In this document: one piece after another, positions 1-6,330 of the stretch
Layout of the letters: every line of letters starts with the position of its first letter
How positions within the stretch are numbered: position 1 is the stretch's first letter
Assembly: GCA_965365655.1 (NCBI GenBank)
Contig: CBDUCN010000251.1
Location: forward strand, 1 to 7,937
Direction of reading: 5' to 3'
DNA length: 7,937 bases
Source: JBFHNV01 sp965365655
GTDB lineage: Bacteria > Pseudomonadota > Gammaproteobacteria > HK1
Notes under the pieces: model-generated
What the model was told of the DNA's origin: nothing
Seen by the model: the letters and a program-made list of their open reading frames with translations, nothing else
Databases searched by the model: none
Made by a program: the position numbers and the translations under genes

Positions 1-312
1 CTTCAGGTCACCTACGCCGGCAACCGCATCGACATGCACGAAGCGAACCCCACCCTCACGCTGGGCCGCAGCAGCGACAACATGGTGGTGGTCAAGTCAC
101 CGCACGTCTCGCGCAAGCACGCCCGCATCGAGTTCGACCAGGGCGCGTTCTGGCTCGTGAACCAGAGCGCCAACGGAAGCTGCGTCAAGCGCGACGGAGA
201 GAACGAGTTGCTGTGCACCGAGCGCCACCGGCTCGAGGGCCACGGCTACATCGGGCTCGGTCCGGACATCGCCCGCTGTGGCGGACATCTCATCGAATTC
301 AAGCTGATGTGA
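1..312 (+). CDS. FHA domain protein, C-terminal part (probable cyclase-FHA paralogue), 5' truncated by the window
   Basis: The frame is open from the first base and the last 103 residues are visible. They form a forkhead-associated domain, a phosphothreonine-peptide binding module. The visible marks are the GRS loop (residues 22-24), SRKHARIE (37-44, with the conserved Ser and His) and an NGS turn (58-60) in place of the common NGT. The segment aligns without gaps, from LQVTYAG to the GR loop, with the FHA half of the cyclase-like protein at 5343-6236. The missing N-terminus is therefore probably a class III cyclase domain too, but this is inference because that part lies outside the window. 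An internal ATG at 34 is not a credible start because it would cut the first strand of the FHA fold. The gene ends convergently towards the dehydrogenase gene at 514-1578. Confidence 0.85.
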   Translation, partial: LQVTYAGNRIDMHEANPTLTLGRSSDNMVVVKSPHVSRKHARIEFDQGAFWLVNQSANGSCVKRDGENELLCTERHRLEGHGYIGLGPDIARCGGHLIEFKLM

Positions 313-314
313 CC

Positions 315-347
315 CGGCGCGGCGCCGCCCGCCCGCGGGTCGCGCCG
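315..347 (+). terminator. possible terminator hairpin after the FHA gene
   Basis: Perfect 7-base arms (CGGCGCG at 315-321 and CGCGCCG at 341-347) begin three bases after the stop codon. A CCCGCGGG palindrome lies in the 19-base loop. There is no T-tract, and in such GC-rich DNA a stem this short can arise by chance. The rest of the convergent gap to 513 shows no gene or clear signal. Confidence 0.25.
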
Positions 348-513
348 TTGCGGGTCCAGCCCGCCCTGTCCCGGAAGTCCCTACGGCATGGGGGGCCTGG
401 TGCGGAAGCGGGACGAGCGCTCCATGTTCATCCCCCTCCCCGGCCCCCTCCGGCTGCGACTGCGGCAAGGACCGGCCGCGAGCGGCGCGTGACCTGCGTC
501 CGGGAACGGCTCT

Positions 514-1578
514 CTAGTCCAGCGCTGCGAGCACCGCGTCGGCGAAGCCTTCGGTCGTCGCACGCCCGCCGAGGTCCGGGGTGTGGTTCGCCGGATCCGC
601 GAGCGCCCGCGCCACCCCCTCCTCCAGGCGCTGCGAGGCCTGCTCCAGACTCCGGCTCCCGTGCCGCGCGCCCATCCAGCCGAGCAGCATCGCGGCGGAC
701 AGCATCAGCGCCGCGGGATTGGCACCCCCCGTGCCCGCGATGTCCGGCGCGGAGCCGTGCGTGGCCTGTGCGATCGCGTGATCGACGCCCGCGTTGATCG
801 CGCCGCCGAGGCCGATGCCGCCGGCGAGCTCGGTCGCCTCGTCGGACAGGATGTCGCCGTACATGTTGCTGGTGACGATCACGTCGAAATCCGCCGGCGT
901 GCGCACCAGCAGCGCCGTCATCGCATCGATGAGGCGTTCCTGAAGCGCGACCTCGGGAAAGTCCTTCGCGACGTCGCGCACCGCCTCCAGAAAGAGGCCA
1001 TCGGAGATGCGCAGCACGTTGGCCTTGTGCACCACCGTCACCTCGCGGCGCCGGCGCATCGCCAGCTCGAACGCGGTGCGCGCGATGCGCTCGCTGCCGG
1101 CGCGGGTGATCTTGCGAACCGCGAGCGCCAGGTCCGGCGTCGGCATGAACTCGCCGATCCCCTGGTGCATGGAGCGGTCGGCGTAGAACCCCTCCGTGTT
1201 CTCGCGCACCACGACGAGGTCCATGTCCGCGGCAGTGCAGCGCACGCCCTCGAAGGCCCGCGCGGGGCGGATGTTCGCGTACAGATCCAGCGCACGCCGG
1301 ATGGCCGCGGAGGGGTTGACGCCGCCGCGCTCCGGGGGCGGGTACTCGTAGCTCGACACCGGCCCGAGGATCACCCCCGCGGCGGCGCGTGCGGCCTGCA
1401 GCGTCTCGTCGCGCAGCGTCGTGCCGTGGCTGCGCAGGCTGGCGAGCCCGATCGGCTGCTGCTGAAGCTCCAGGCCCAGCGACAGGCGGACGTCGAGGTG
1501 CTTCACGACCCGCAGCGTGGCGGCGGTGATCTCGGGGCCGATACCGTCGCCGGGTAGCACCAGGATGCTGAGGCTCAT
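514..1578 (-). CDS. isocitrate/isopropylmalate dehydrogenase family protein (NAD-dependent beta-decarboxylating dehydrogenase)
   Basis: A 354-residue protein of normal family length. It is predicted to oxidise a 2-hydroxy acid (malate-like backbone) and decarboxylate the oxo-acid product, with a divalent metal, in the cytoplasm. Visible motifs: PGDGIGPE (9-16), substrate-loop ending DLYANIRPA (98-106), VVRENTEGFY (123-132, catalytic Tyr132), VVHKANVLR (182-190, catalytic Lys185), metal aspartates D218, D242 and D246 within the NMYGDILSD signature (238-246), and HGSAPDIAG (274-282). Asp279-Ile280 in the last motif is the NAD-type pair; NADP-dependent isocitrate dehydrogenases have Lys-Tyr there. 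The ATG is preceded by GGAG at a good distance (reverse complement GGAGAGACACGACG then ATG). There are no leuCD or citrate-cycle neighbours, so leucine synthesis is not supported. The substrate loop (residues 88-97) matches neither textbook isocitrate nor isopropylmalate enzymes well, and a tartrate/malate-like or other substrate is possible. It is transcribed divergently from the acyl-CoA operon. Confidence 0.9.
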   Translation of the reverse strand: MSLSILVLPGDGIGPEITAATLRVVKHLDVRLSLGLELQQQPIGLASLRSHGTTLRDETLQAARAAAGVILGPVSSYEYPPPERGGVNPSAAIRRALDLYANIRPARAFEGVRCTAADMDLVVVRENTEGFYADRSMHQGIGEFMPTPDLALAVRKITRAGSERIARTAFELAMRRRREVTVVHKANVLRISDGLFLEAVRDVAKDFPEVALQERLIDAMTALLVRTPADFDVIVTSNMYGDILSDEATELAGGIGLGGAINAGVDHAIAQATHGSAPDIAGTGGANPAALMLSAAMLLGWMGARHGSRSLEQASQRLEEGVARALADPANHTPDLGGRATTEGFADAVLAALD

Positions 1579-1644
1579 CGTCGTGTCTCTCCAGGGGCGC
1601 GGCCGGGCGGGCGCGGGTGAATGTAGCGCGCCGCCGCGTGCACC

Positions 1645-1684
1645 CACAACGCGGCCCCCGGGCCTGCGCGGGGCCGACTTTGTG
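1645..1684. promoter_or_regulatory. imperfect dyad in the divergent intergenic region, possible operator/promoter
   Basis: The 196-bp gap between the divergent dehydrogenase and the DUF35 gene must hold the promoters of both. In it, CACAA (1645-1649) and CGGCCCC (1652-1658) are mirrored by GGGGCCG (1670-1676) and TTGTG (1680-1684), an almost symmetric 40-bp dyad with an 11-base centre. The right arm overlaps a weak -35-like TTGTGT (1680-1685), which lies 17 bases before TGAATT (1703-1708), a poor -10. The promoter reading is weak. The dyad itself is directly visible, but its core is GC-rich. Confidence 0.3.
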
Positions 1685-1774
1685 TCCCCCGGACCTTTGT
1701 GGTGAATTACACGGGCGCCCGCGGCATGCGCCGCGCTCGCCGCGCGTCCCGGTTCTATTCCACGGAGTCCGAGC

Positions 1775-2155
1775 ATGAGCGACCCCGGCCCCGAGCAGCA
1801 GTACTTCGCGCATCTGCGCGAGGGACGCTTCATGATCCAGCGCTGCACGTCCACCGGCGAGCACGTGTTCTTCCCGCGCGTCGCGGCGCCCGGCAGCGGC
1901 GCGCGGGATCTGGAGTGGGTGCCGGCCAGCGGCCGCGGCACCGTGTACTCCACCACCGTGGTGCGCCGCCGGGCCGAGCGCGGGGGCGACTACAACGTCG
2001 TCCTGGTGGACCTGCAGGAGGGCCCGCGGATGATGAGCCGCGTGGAGGGCATCCCCCCGCACGAGGTGCGCATCGGCATGGCGGTGCGCGCACGCATCGA
2101 CGACTCGGGCGATACGCCCGTCGTGGTGTTCGACCCGGCCGGAGACGCGCCGTGA
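1775..2155 (+). CDS. DUF35 OB-fold protein (thiolase partner) with degenerate zinc ribbon
   Basis: A 126-residue protein of the DUF35 (OB-fold, acyl-CoA-associated) family, small partners of thiolase-like enzymes. Order: an N-terminal helix (EQQYFAHLREGRF), a rubredoxin-like ribbon region (22-42), then the OB-fold with SGRGTVYSTTVVRRR (52-66) and YNVVLVDLQEGPRMMSRV (73-90). Family members usually bind zinc with CxxC...CPxC. Here only Cys24 remains: the other three positions read Thr27, Ala38 and Ser41, so zinc binding is unlikely. GGAG at 1764-1767 lies 7 bases before the ATG. The stop overlaps the start of the thiolase-like gene (GTGA), which implies translational coupling and fits an obligate complex. 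By analogy with ChsH2-DUF35, it probably supports the thiolase-like partner; this role is inferred from family and context. Confidence 0.88.
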   Translation: MSDPGPEQQYFAHLREGRFMIQRCTSTGEHVFFPRVAAPGSGARDLEWVPASGRGTVYSTTVVRRRAERGGDYNVVLVDLQEGPRMMSRVEGIPPHEVRIGMAVRARIDDSGDTPVVVFDPAGDAP

Positions 2156-3297
2156 GCCTGCGCGGGCGCACCGCGATCGTCGGCATCGGCCAGGCCGGCA
2201 TCGGGGAAGCGCCGGGCCGCACCGCGATGGAGCTGCTGGGCGAGGCGGCATTGAGCGCGGTGGAGGACGCCGGGCTGTCGCTGGCCGACGTCGACGGCCT
2301 GCTCACGGCCACCAGCCACCACAGCATGCCGGCGCTGAGCGCCGGCGAGTACCTGGGCATCCGGCCGCGCTTCGCGGAGGGCACGATGTTCGGCGGCTCC
2401 TCGTTCGAGTGCTACGTGCTGCACGCGGCGATGGCGCTGGAGCTCGGGCTGTGCGACGTCGCGCTGATCGCGTACGGCTCGAACCAGCGCACCGCGGCCG
2501 GCAAGCTCGTGACGCTGAGCACGCTGGAGCCGTTCGAGGCGCCGTACGAACCGCGCTACCCGATCAGCGGCTACGCGCTGGCCGCCGCCCGACACATGCA
2601 CCAGTACGGCACCACGCTGGAGGATCTGGCCGAGGTCGCGGTCGCGGCACGGCGCTGGGCGGCGCTGAACCCCGAGGCCTTCGCGCGCGACCCGATCACC
2701 GTGCGCGACGTGCTGGACGCGCGCCGGGTGTCGGACCCGCTGGGCGTGCTCGACTGCTGCCTGGTCACCGACGGCGCGGCGGCGTGCGTGATGGTGCGCG
2801 GCGACCGCGCCGGCGACGCACCGCGCCCGGCCGCGTTCGTGCTCGGCGCCGCGTACGCGTTCTGGCACCGTCAGATCTCGGCGATGCCCGACCTCACGGT
2901 GACCGCGGCCAGCGAGTCCGGTCCCCGGGCGTTCGAGATGGCCGGGCTCGGACCCGGCGACGTGGACGTCGCAGAGCTGTACGACGCGTTCACGATCAAC
3001 ACCGTGCTGTTCCTCGAAGACCTCGGCTTCTGCCCGAAGGGAGAGGGCGGGCGCTTCGTCGCCGGCGGCGCCATCGCCCCGGGCGGGCGGCTGCCGGTGA
3101 ACACCAACGGCGGCGGCCTGTCGTGCGTGCACCCCGGCATGTACGGCCTGTTCCTGCTGGTCGAAGCGGTGCGCCAGCTTCGCGGCAGCGCCGGCGATCG
3201 CCAGGTGCCCGGCGCCGAGGTCGCGCTGGCCCACGGCAACGGCGGCGTGCTGTCCAGCCAGGCCACCGTCGTGCTCGGCACCGCGGCCACGATCTGA
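2152..3297 (+). CDS. thiolase-superfamily protein (lipid-transfer/Ltp2-like), lacking the thiolase cysteines
   Basis: A 381-residue thiolase-fold protein of usual length for the SCP-x/lipid-transfer group. It starts at GTG 2152, overlapping the DUF35 stop, with GGAG at 2141-2144 seven bases upstream. The longer reading frame upstream of this start has no support. The N-terminal half begins RTAIVGIGQAGIGE and contains TMFGGSSFECYVLHAAMALELG (78-99), where ordinary thiolases have the nucleophilic Cys; in a simple alignment that position falls on Gly82-Ser84. The C-terminal half has ELYDAFT (275-281), LEDLGFCPKGEGG (288-300), NTNGGGLSCVHPGMYG (317-332) and LAHGNGG (359-365). In the last motif His361 stands where thiolases have their second Cys. 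His327 of the HP motif is kept. Thiolysis is therefore doubtful; Ltp2-type retro-aldol cleavage of a 3-hydroxyacyl-CoA, or condensation, is the better analogy. Automatic labels such as acetyl-CoA acetyltransferase would overstate what is seen. Confidence 0.88.
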   Translation: MSLRGRTAIVGIGQAGIGEAPGRTAMELLGEAALSAVEDAGLSLADVDGLLTATSHHSMPALSAGEYLGIRPRFAEGTMFGGSSFECYVLHAAMALELGLCDVALIAYGSNQRTAAGKLVTLSTLEPFEAPYEPRYPISGYALAAARHMHQYGTTLEDLAEVAVAARRWAALNPEAFARDPITVRDVLDARRVSDPLGVLDCCLVTDGAAACVMVRGDRAGDAPRPAAFVLGAAYAFWHRQISAMPDLTVTAASESGPRAFEMAGLGPGDVDVAELYDAFTINTVLFLEDLGFCPKGEGGRFVAGGAIAPGGRLPVNTNGGGLSCVHPGMYGLFLLVEAVRQLRGSAGDRQVPGAEVALAHGNGGVLSSQATVVLGTAATI

Positions 3298-3382
3298 GCG
3301 GCGTACGCCCGCCCGCGGGCGCGCTATGCTTTCCCAGCCCGGCACCCGCACGCCGGCAGCGCTTCCAGCAGAGGACATCGGC

Positions 3383-4288
3383 ATGCTCGAGAACAAGGTC
3401 GCAATCGTCACCGGCGCCGGGCGCGGCATCGGCCGCGAGATCGCCCTGCTCATGGCGAGCCGCGGCGCGAAGGTGGTGGTCAACGACCTCGGCGCGGAGC
3501 TCGACGGCGAGGGCGAGGACAAGGGGCCCGCGGCGGAGACCGTCGCCGACATCAACCGCGCCGGCGGCGACGCGGTGATCAACGGCGAGAGCGTGTCCGA
3601 CCCGGCCGGCGCGGCACGCATCGTGGAGCAGGCGATGGACACCTGGGGGCGCCTCGACGCGGTGGTGAACAACGCCGGGATCCTGCGCGACAAGATCTTC
3701 CACCGCATGGAGCACGCCGACTGGGAACAGGTGATCGGCGTGCACCTGATGGGCTCGTTCTACGTGAGCAGCGCGGCCGCGCCGCACTTCCGCAAGCAGG
3801 AGAGCGGCTGCTACGTGCACTTCACGTCCACCAGCGGCCTCGTCGGCAACATGGGCCAGGCCAACTACGCGGCGGCGAAGCTGGGCATCATGGGCCTGTC
3901 GAAATCCATCGCGCTGGACATGCAGCGCTTCAACGTGCGATCGAACTGCATCGCGCCGTTCGCGTGGAGCCGCATGATCGGCTCGATTCCGGTGAACTCG
4001 CCGGAGCAGCAGGCTCGGGTGGAGAAGCTCAAGCAGATGACGCCGGCCAAGATCGCGCCGATGGTAGCCTGCCTCGCGAGCGACGCGGCAGCCCACGTCA
4101 CCGGGCAGGTGTTCGGCGTGCGCAACAACGAGATCTTCCTGTTCTCCCAGCCGCGGCCGCTGCGCTCGGTGCATCGGGGCGAGGGCTGGACGCCGGAGAG
4201 CATCGCGGAGCACGCGCTGCCGGCGCTGCACAAGAGCTTCTACCCGCTGGACGTGTCGGCCGACGTGTTCTCCTGGGACCCGGTGTGA
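3383..4288 (+). CDS. SDR family 3-hydroxyacyl-CoA dehydrogenase, MFE-2 type
   Basis: A 301-residue classical short-chain dehydrogenase, expected to oxidise (3R)-hydroxyacyl-CoA to 3-oxoacyl-CoA with NAD. Visible: TGAGRGIG (10-17, nucleotide binding), VVNDLG with Asp35 (NAD preference), NNAG (96-99), VHLMGSF (120-126, like the VHLRGSF of peroxisomal MFE-2), and catalytic Ser149, Tyr162 and Lys166 in STSGLVGNMGQANYAAAK. The tail beyond about residue 250 (FSQPRPLRSVHRGEGW and onward) is longer than in simple FabG proteins and resembles the end of the MFE-2 dehydrogenase unit. I chose ATG 3383 because GAGGA (3371-3375) lies 7 bases before it and the protein starts MLENKVAIVTG, normal for the family; an ATG at 3326 would add 19 non-conserved residues. 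The gap of 85 bases to the thiolase-like gene holds a weak TATGCT but no convincing promoter, so the same operon is likely. Confidence 0.92.
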   Translation: MLENKVAIVTGAGRGIGREIALLMASRGAKVVVNDLGAELDGEGEDKGPAAETVADINRAGGDAVINGESVSDPAGAARIVEQAMDTWGRLDAVVNNAGILRDKIFHRMEHADWEQVIGVHLMGSFYVSSAAAPHFRKQESGCYVHFTSTSGLVGNMGQANYAAAKLGIMGLSKSIALDMQRFNVRSNCIAPFAWSRMIGSIPVNSPEQQARVEKLKQMTPAKIAPMVACLASDAAAHVTGQVFGVRNNEIFLFSQPRPLRSVHRGEGWTPESIAEHALPALHKSFYPLDVSADVFSWDPV

Positions 4289-4348
4289 GCTCCGTGCTGC
4301 CACGCGACGCCGCCCGCCCGGCAGACGCCTGATCGGAAACCGTACGCG

Positions 4349-5206
4349 ATGCCCTTCACCGAGCAGTCTCTCAAGGCCTACCCCATCCCGGAGGTGGAGC
4401 ACACGGTCACGCCGCAGGACTGCATCCTGTACTCCCTGTCGGTGGGCCTCGGGTCCGATCCGCTGGACGAGCGCCAGCTTCGCTTCGTCTACGAGCAGGA
4501 CCTGATCGCGAACCCTCTGATGGCCAACGTGCTGGCCTATCCCGGCTTCTGGATGAAGGCGCCCGAGACCGGCGTCGACTGGCACCGGCTGCTGCACGGC
4601 GAGCAGTACTTCGAGCTGCATCGGCCGCTGCCCGCGAGCGCGCGCCTCGTCGGACGCACCCGCGTCGTGGGCATCAACGACCGCGGGCCGGACAAGGGCG
4701 CGTTCGTGTACACGCGACGGGACGTGACCGACGCCGACAGCGGAGAGCCGGTGTGCAGCATCGAGCAGACCACCGTGTGCCGCGGCGACGGCGGCTGCGG
4801 CGGCGCCGACCCCGCGCCGCGCAAGCCCGCACCGGTCCCGGAGCGCGCCCCGGACCTCACCTGCGATCTCGCGATCTCGCCGCAGGCCGCCCTGCTCTAC
4901 CGCCTGAACGGCGATCGCAACCCGCTGCACGCCGACCCGGCGGTCGCCGCTCGCGCGGGCTACCCGCGGCCCATCCTGCACGGCCTGTGCACCCTCGGGC
5001 ACGCCGGCCACGCGGTGCTGCGAGCGGCCTGCGACTACGACGCATCGCGCGTGAAGAGCATGGCCGTGCGCTTCACCGCGCCGGTGTTCCCCGGTGAGAC
5101 CCTGCGCACCGAGATCTGGCGCGAGGGCTCCGAGCTCGCGTTCCGCTCGACGGCGCTGGAGCGCGATCTCGTGGTGCTGGGCAACGGACGGGTGACCCTG
5201 ACCTGA
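4349..5206 (+). CDS. MaoC-type (R)-specific enoyl-CoA hydratase (hydratase 2, double hotdog)
   Basis: A 285-residue protein with two hotdog halves, as in the hydratase-2 unit of eukaryotic MFE-2. It is expected to add water to trans-2-enoyl-CoA giving (3R)-hydroxyacyl-CoA, the substrate of the SDR just upstream. The N-terminal half (about 1-150) lacks the catalytic motif and probably shapes the acyl pocket. A Pro/Ala linker (about 152-168) follows. The C-terminal half carries YRLNGDRNPLHADP (184-197), with the catalytic pair Asp189 and His194 five residues apart as in the family, and GYPRPILHGLCTLG (204-217). The ATG has only a modest GGA (4335-4337) upstream, 11 bases away. It lies 60 bases after the SDR gene, so it is probably the last gene of the operon. 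Together with the SDR it forms a dissected MFE-2. Confidence 0.93.
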   Translation: MPFTEQSLKAYPIPEVEHTVTPQDCILYSLSVGLGSDPLDERQLRFVYEQDLIANPLMANVLAYPGFWMKAPETGVDWHRLLHGEQYFELHRPLPASARLVGRTRVVGINDRGPDKGAFVYTRRDVTDADSGEPVCSIEQTTVCRGDGGCGGADPAPRKPAPVPERAPDLTCDLAISPQAALLYRLNGDRNPLHADPAVAARAGYPRPILHGLCTLGHAGHAVLRAACDYDASRVKSMAVRFTAPVFPGETLRTEIWREGSELAFRSTALERDLVVLGNGRVTLT

Positions 5207-5342
5207 ACGTCATCGTGCCCACCGCCCACCCGTGCGCGCCTGCGGCCCGGCCCTGCGCGCGGCCGGCCGCCGCGCGCCGCCGTGCAGCGGCGCCACGCAG
5301 CGTCCACGCGCGGCCGCCGGCGCGCGAGCGGGGGGCTCGCCG

Positions 5343-6236
5343 GTGAGCCGCAAGACCGAGCACCTCGCGGTGGCCTTCGTGAAGCTCGGGGGCAGCCGTG
5401 CGCTGCTCGAACGGCTCGGCAACGACGCCGGATGGGATCGCATCCACGACTGCATCGCGCTGGCCCGCGAGCAGACCGCTGCCAACGCCGGCCGCGAGAT
5501 CAAGACCATCACCGGGGACACGGTGATGTGCAGCTACCCCGGCGCCGAGCAGGCGATGAGCGCCGCGACCGGCATCCTCGAGGACCTGGCCGATCGATTC
5601 GGTGACGCGCTCGCGCTGGAGATGTCGGTGGGCGTCGGCTTCGCGTTCGGGCCGATGCTGCTCGAGGAAGGTGACGCTTTCGGGCACACCGTCAACATCG
5701 CGGCACGGCTCGCGGCCGAGGCGAAGGGCGGGCAGATCCTCACCAACCGCGAGTCGGTGCAGACCCTTCCCGAACGGCTGAAGGGAGCGACCCGCTACAT
5801 CGACAGCATGCCGGTCAAGGGCCTCCAGGATCCGATCGAGGTCCACGAGGTGCTGTGGGAAGAGCACGGGATGACGCAGATCAAGGCGCGCCCGAAGACC
5901 GCGCCGCCGGACACCGCGGCGCTGCACCTGGAGTGCGCCGGGTCCAGCGTACGCGTGTGCAGCGCGATGCCGTCCGTGGTCCTCGGCCGGGGCAAGGACG
6001 TGGACCTGCGCGTACGCGAGGCGGACGCCTCGCGCCGGCACGCCCGCATCGAGCAGCGGCGCGGCAAGTTCCTGCTCACCGACGAGAGCCGCAACGGAAC
6101 GTGGATCGAGGCGGGCGAAGAGATCGTCGCGCTGCGCCGCGGCGAGCACCACACCCTGAACGGCGACGGCGTGATCACGCTGGGCCGCGATCCGGCGACC
6201 GCGAGCTGCCGCGTGACGTTCCGGCACCGGGACTGA
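5343..6236 (+). CDS. class III adenylate/guanylate cyclase-like protein with C-terminal FHA domain, atypical active site
   Basis: A 297-residue cytoplasmic signalling protein with no visible membrane segment. The cyclase homology domain spans about 6-170 and the FHA domain about 192-295. Cyclase residues kept: the metal-binding Asp59 in TGD, Asp111 (GDAFG), and Asn118 and Arg122 in VNIAARL, with the usual +7 and +4 spacing. Unusual: the first metal Asp (FADLVG in typical members) is Lys14 in AFVKLGG, and the base-selecting Lys (K54) is five rather than four residues before Asp59 because of an extra residue in KTITGD. Activity is therefore uncertain. The FHA part shows LGRGKD (214-219), SRRHARIE (230-237) and SRNGTW (249-254) and should bind phosphothreonine peptides. 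I chose GTG 5343 because a G-rich stretch (5330-5335) sits 7 bases upstream and the conserved domain starts right after it. GTG 5232 would add 37 low-complexity Arg/Ala residues. Confidence 0.85.
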   Translation: MSRKTEHLAVAFVKLGGSRALLERLGNDAGWDRIHDCIALAREQTAANAGREIKTITGDTVMCSYPGAEQAMSAATGILEDLADRFGDALALEMSVGVGFAFGPMLLEEGDAFGHTVNIAARLAAEAKGGQILTNRESVQTLPERLKGATRYIDSMPVKGLQDPIEVHEVLWEEHGMTQIKARPKTAPPDTAALHLECAGSSVRVCSAMPSVVLGRGKDVDLRVREADASRRHARIEQRRGKFLLTDESRNGTWIEAGEEIVALRRGEHHTLNGDGVITLGRDPATASCRVTFRHRD

Positions 6237-6259
6237 CGCCGGACCTTCCTGCCCGGCGT
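6236..6259 (+). terminator. possible terminator hairpin after the cyclase-FHA gene
   Basis: Perfect 7-base arms ACGCCGG (6236-6242) and CCGGCGT (6253-6259) with a 10-base loop start on the last base of the stop codon. There is no T-tract. The position directly after the gene and before a separate small gene supports a terminator, but modestly. Confidence 0.35.
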
Positions 6260-6330
6260 GGCGGATGGTTCACAAAATCGCCGCGCGGCGCCGACTACAG
6301 TCCACTCTTCACCGTCATGGAACCATCGCC

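Noticed and set aside
428..2251. 607-residue open frame on the minus strand
   Set aside because: It runs out of frame across the dehydrogenase and antisense to the DUF35 gene, with Arg/Ala/Gly/Pro-rich low-complexity translation and no family motifs. It is a GC-driven shadow.
3298..3382. Internal promoter (TATGCT at 3327-3332) or terminator (CCCGCGGG) between the thiolase-like and SDR genes
   Set aside because: There is no matching -35 box and the palindrome is very short with no T-tract; read-through of an operon is simpler.
1990..3708. 572-residue open frame on the minus strand
   Set aside because: It is antisense to the thiolase-like and SDR genes, whose motifs are intact. Its translation has no recognisable domain.
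2996..5011. 671-residue open frame on the minus strand
   Set aside because: It is antisense to three convincing genes. Long antisense frames are expected at this GC content because stop codons are rare.
5232..5342. Upstream GTG start extending the cyclase-FHA protein by 37 residues
   Set aside because: The extension is Arg/Ala/Gly low-complexity, has no ribosome binding site that I can see, and the conserved domain begins just after GTG 5343.
5073..6227. 384-residue open frame on the minus strand
   Set aside because: It lies opposite the cyclase-FHA gene, which has clear motifs. The opposite translation is His/Arg-rich without motifs.
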